This document shows, piece after piece, positions 62,325 to 64,000 of a stretch of 64,000 nucleotides of DNA (position 1 is the stretch's first letter; the number at the start of each line of letters is the position of its first letter). The notes under the pieces were generated by a model. The model was given only the letters and a program-made list of their open reading frames with translations, did not search any database and had not been told where the DNA came from. The stretch lies in the NCBI RefSeq assembly GCF_027571405.1, contig NZ_CP092968.1, positions 3,122,001 to 3,186,000 of the forward strand. The letters run 5' to 3'. The position numbers and the translations under genes were made by a program. This stretch comes from Methylocystis parvus OBBP. Its GTDB lineage: Bacteria; Pseudomonadota; Alphaproteobacteria; Rhizobiales; Beijerinckiaceae.

Positions 62325-63005
62325 TTAAATGGCGACCGAGCCGGCCTGCGCCGCCGCCTCGCGCAAGGCGGCGACATTCGCCTGATATTGGGACGGTCCG
62401 CCGCGAAAGGCGGCCGAGCCCGCGACGAGCGCGTCGGCGCCCGCTTCAACGATGGCCGTCGCCGTCTGAGGCGTCACGCCGCCGTCGACCTCGAGGCGTA
62501 TGTCGCGCCGCCCGATCATCTCCCGGATCGCACGGATCTTGTCGAGCTGCGCGGGGATGAAGCTCTGCCCGCCGAAGCCCGGATTGACGCTCATGACGAG
62601 GATGAGGTCGATGTCGTCCAGCACATATTGCAGGCAGCTCTCATGCGTCGCCGGGTTGAGCGACACGCCCGACTTCTTGCCCTTCGCGCGAATGGCCTGC
62701 AGCGAGCGATGGAGATGCGGGCCGCCCTCGGCATGGACGGTGATGATGTCGGCGCCAGCGTCCGCGAAGGCGCCGATATAGGGGTCGATGGGCGAGATCA
62801 TCAGATGGACGTCGAGCGGCAGTTTGGTGTGCGGGCGCAGCGCCGCGACGATTCCGGGGCCGAAGGTGATGTTGGGCACGAAATGCCCGTCCATCACGTC
62901 GAGGTGAATCCAGTCGGCGCCGGCGGCCGCCATCGCGCGCGTTTCCTCGCCGAGCTTGGCGAAATCGGCGGAGAGGATGGAGGGGGCGATGAGGATGTCG
63001 GGCAT
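62325..63005 (-). CDS. rpe: ribulose-phosphate 3-epimerase
   Basis: A 226-residue TIM barrel. [50 protein letters not shown] and [13 protein letters not shown] are the complete family signatures, including the metal His/Asp residues. Interconverts ribulose-5-P and xylulose-5-P in the cytosol. In a methanotroph it can feed the pentose-phosphate and ribulose-phosphate steps. It faces a divergent plus-strand gene pair. Confidence 0.96.
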   Translation of the reverse strand: MPDILIAPSILSADFAKLGEETRAMAAAGADWIHLDVMDGHFVPNITFGPGIVAALRPHTKLPLDVHLMISPIDPYIGAFADAGADIITVHAEGGPHLHRSLQAIRAKGKKSGVSLNPATHESCLQYVLDDIDLILVMSVNPGFGGQSFIPAQLDKIRAIREMIGRRDIRLEVDGGVTPQTATAIVEAGADALVAGSAAFRGGPSQYQANVAALREAAAQAGSVAI

Positions 63006-63067
63006 GGGGGCTGCTTGATTTGAGTTCGCCGATCATTAGCATGGCGCGGCGGCGGGGCGCGACGAAA

Positions 63068-63307
63068 ATGCCTGTGGTCTTTCGGCATGACGGTTACAAA
63101 TTCTTTTTCTACTCGAACGAGGGCGACCCGCGCGAGCCGGTCCATATTCATGTACGTAAAGGCGAAGCCGTCGCAAAATTCTGGATTGGGCCCGTCAATC
63201 TCGCCGCAAGCGATGGCTTCGACGCAAAGACCTTGCGTTTACTGGCGCGCCTCATCGAAGAGAGATCCGTCTTGATCGAAAGGACATGGCATGACTATTT
63301 CGGCTAA
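63068..63307 (+). CDS. DUF4160 protein
   Basis: A 79-residue protein beginning MPVVFRHDGYKFFFYSNEG, with PREPVHIHVRKGEAVAKFWI and LLARLIEERSVLIERTWHDYFG. These match DUF4160, small proteins commonly next to DUF2442. Start ATG 63068 is chosen because family members start MP; ATG 63041 is an alternative. It overlaps the next gene by 17 nt. A toxin-antitoxin-like role has been proposed for such pairs, but not shown here. Confidence 0.8.
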   Translation: MPVVFRHDGYKFFFYSNEGDPREPVHIHVRKGEAVAKFWIGPVNLAASDGFDAKTLRLLARLIEERSVLIERTWHDYFG

Positions 63308-63539
63308 ATCCTTGCGTTTCGACGACGACAGCATGTGGGTCGAACTGTCCGACGGGCGCGTCCTGGGCGTCCCCCTCGCCTGGTTTCCGCGCCTCCTCCA
63401 CGCGACGCCCCGGCAGCGTCTCGCTTTCGAAATCAGCCGCGGCGGTCTGCATTGGGAGGAACTGGACGAGGATATTTCGATCGCCGGCCTTCTGGCCGGG
63501 AAGGGCGATCAAACACAGAGGCGCGAGGCGGCGGCTTGA
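63291..63539 (+). CDS. DUF2442 protein
   Basis: An 82-residue protein with WVELSDGRVLGVPLAWFPRLLHAT followed by LHWEELDEDISIAGLLAGKGD, the DUF2442 signature. It overlaps the DUF4160 gene by 17 nt and is translationally coupled. Paired small proteins of this kind are widespread and suspected modules of toxin-antitoxin type; function is unknown. Confidence 0.82.
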   Translation: MTISAKSLRFDDDSMWVELSDGRVLGVPLAWFPRLLHATPRQRLAFEISRGGLHWEELDEDISIAGLLAGKGDQTQRREAAA

Positions 63540-63560
63540 GGGGAGCGGCATTTGGCGCTG

Positions 63561-63617
63561 GACTTTTGCATCAAAAAGGTCCTTATTTCTCAATAATTAA
63601 GTTTTGATGCGAAAGTC
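63561..63617. repeat. AT-rich 16-bp inverted repeat between convergent genes (probable bidirectional terminator)
   Basis: GACTTTTGCATCAAAA at 63561-63576 is matched by its inverse complement TTTTGATGCGAAAGTC at 63602-63617 with 15 of 16 pairs. The 25-nt centre holds a second small hairpin (TTATT-TCTC-AATAA). A-runs and T-runs flank the loop. It lies between the converging ends of the DUF2442 gene and the NTF2-like gene, which fits a bidirectional terminator. Confidence 0.55.
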
Positions 63618-63646
63618 TTGCAGACCAAGTGAAAAGTCTCCAGCGG

Positions 63647-63997
63647 TCAATTTGGGAAACGGCTGAGATGCTCGTGAATGATTTCCCATTGGCCACTTTT
63701 GTTTCTGAGAACCGTCGTCCCGCGGCCCGTCCCTTCGAATGTTTGACCGTCTATCCCTGCTTTCCAGCAGAAGCGATACGTGCAGCTTGCCACAGCGTCA
63801 CTCATACCGATCCATTCGAGGTCTTCTAGCCAATAAATCTCATTTCGAAGCGTTGTCCATGTCCGCTCGAACGCGGCTCTTATTTCCGCGATCCCGCGAT
63901 GTGTGCCGTCAGTAAACCAAAAGACGGCTTGGGAAGATATGAGCGGTTCGACTTCATCGAACCGATGGAGATTGATCTTCTCTTCATACAATTTCAT
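63647..63997 (-). CDS. NTF2/SnoaL-like protein, possibly truncated at window edge
   Basis: A 116-residue protein with VEPLISSQAVFWFTDGTHRG, SCTYRFCWKAGIDGQTFEGTGRGTT and WEIIHEHLSRF, an NTF2/SnoaL fold pattern (C-terminal HEHLS). Homologues usually have ~10 more N-terminal residues, so the real start may lie beyond base 64000. Function is unknown. Base composition is lower in GC than its neighbours. Confidence 0.65.
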   Translation of the reverse strand: MKLYEEKINLHRFDEVEPLISSQAVFWFTDGTHRGIAEIRAAFERTWTTLRNEIYWLEDLEWIGMSDAVASCTYRFCWKAGIDGQTFEGTGRGTTVLRNKSGQWEIIHEHLSRFPN

Positions 63998-64000
63998 GTG

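Noticed and set aside
63629-63829. 66-residue plus-strand frame
   Set aside because: Antisense to the NTF2-like gene, whose conserved HEHLS and GRGTT blocks show the true strand.
1-64000. CRISPR array, prophage, insertion sequence or integration sites
   Set aside because: I saw no regularly spaced direct repeats, transposase or integrase frames, or direct repeats at the tRNA-Gln 3' end.

Overview
The window looks like chromosomal DNA of an aerobic type II (alphaproteobacterial) methanotroph, probably Methylocystaceae such as Methylocystis or Methylosinus. The evidence is a GC-rich, codon-biased sequence, a stand-alone particulate methane monooxygenase subunit C (pmoC), a polyhydroxybutyrate-breakdown set, an alternative complex III with a caa3 oxidase, and a long NAD-glutamate dehydrogenase. 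Genus assignment is inference. Genes are densely packed in operons, many with 4-nt ATGA overlaps. I saw no rRNA, CRISPR array, phage or insertion sequence.

Layout. 0-5.4 kb (minus strand): ketone-body/PHB genes (bdhA fragment, acetoacetate decarboxylase, patatin), molybdate transporter genes modBC with a candidate ModE operator, and a sarcosine/N-methyltryptophan-type oxidase. 5.7-7.6 kb: a Cys/His-rich DUF2946 protein and an orphan pmoC. 7.7-14 kb: a tripartite RND efflux system, followed by an EAL-domain remnant. 14.4-21.2 kb: a partner-switching module (STAS antagonist, anti-sigma kinase, multi-PAS PP2C phosphatase) with a short NAD-glutamate dehydrogenase between its parts. 21.2-32.7 kb (minus): a 12-gene respiratory operon, actABCDEF, a small act-associated protein, sco and ctaCDEF. 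33-40 kb: a lactonase and a hydroxyacid dehydrogenase on plus, facing a four-gene coupled operon on minus (ThDP oxidase-like enzyme, a membrane protein made of two repeats, gluconate-dehydrogenase subunit 3, GMC flavoprotein). 40.3-44.7 kb: a second RND adaptor/pump pair. 44.9-58.9 kb: the nitrate assimilation regulon. 59-64 kb: tRNA-Gln, a pyruvate-kinase-like enzyme, a CPA1 Na+/H+ antiporter, rpe, a DUF4160/DUF2442 pair and an NTF2-like protein.

The best-supported regulatory system is in the nitrate region. Two transcription units, one with an outer-membrane barrel gene plus nasTS and one with nrtABD-nirA-nasA, each have a sigma-54 (-24/-12) promoter, then two hairpins with A1/G4 hexaloops, the second of which shares bases with an intrinsic terminator. 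NasT, an ANTAR protein encoded between them, is the expected antiterminator and NasS its nitrate/nitrite-sensing partner. The same control in front of an uncharacterised outer-membrane barrel suggests a dedicated nitrate/nitrite porin.

Other notable points: the orphan PmoC lacks two of the three CuC ligands but keeps the CuD ligands; the internally duplicated, His-containing membrane protein at 37378-38331 may be an undescribed electron-transfer partner of the GMC dehydrogenase; and the PAS-PP2C phosphatase carries a FixL-like PAS and a LOV-like domain without the photoactive cysteine.
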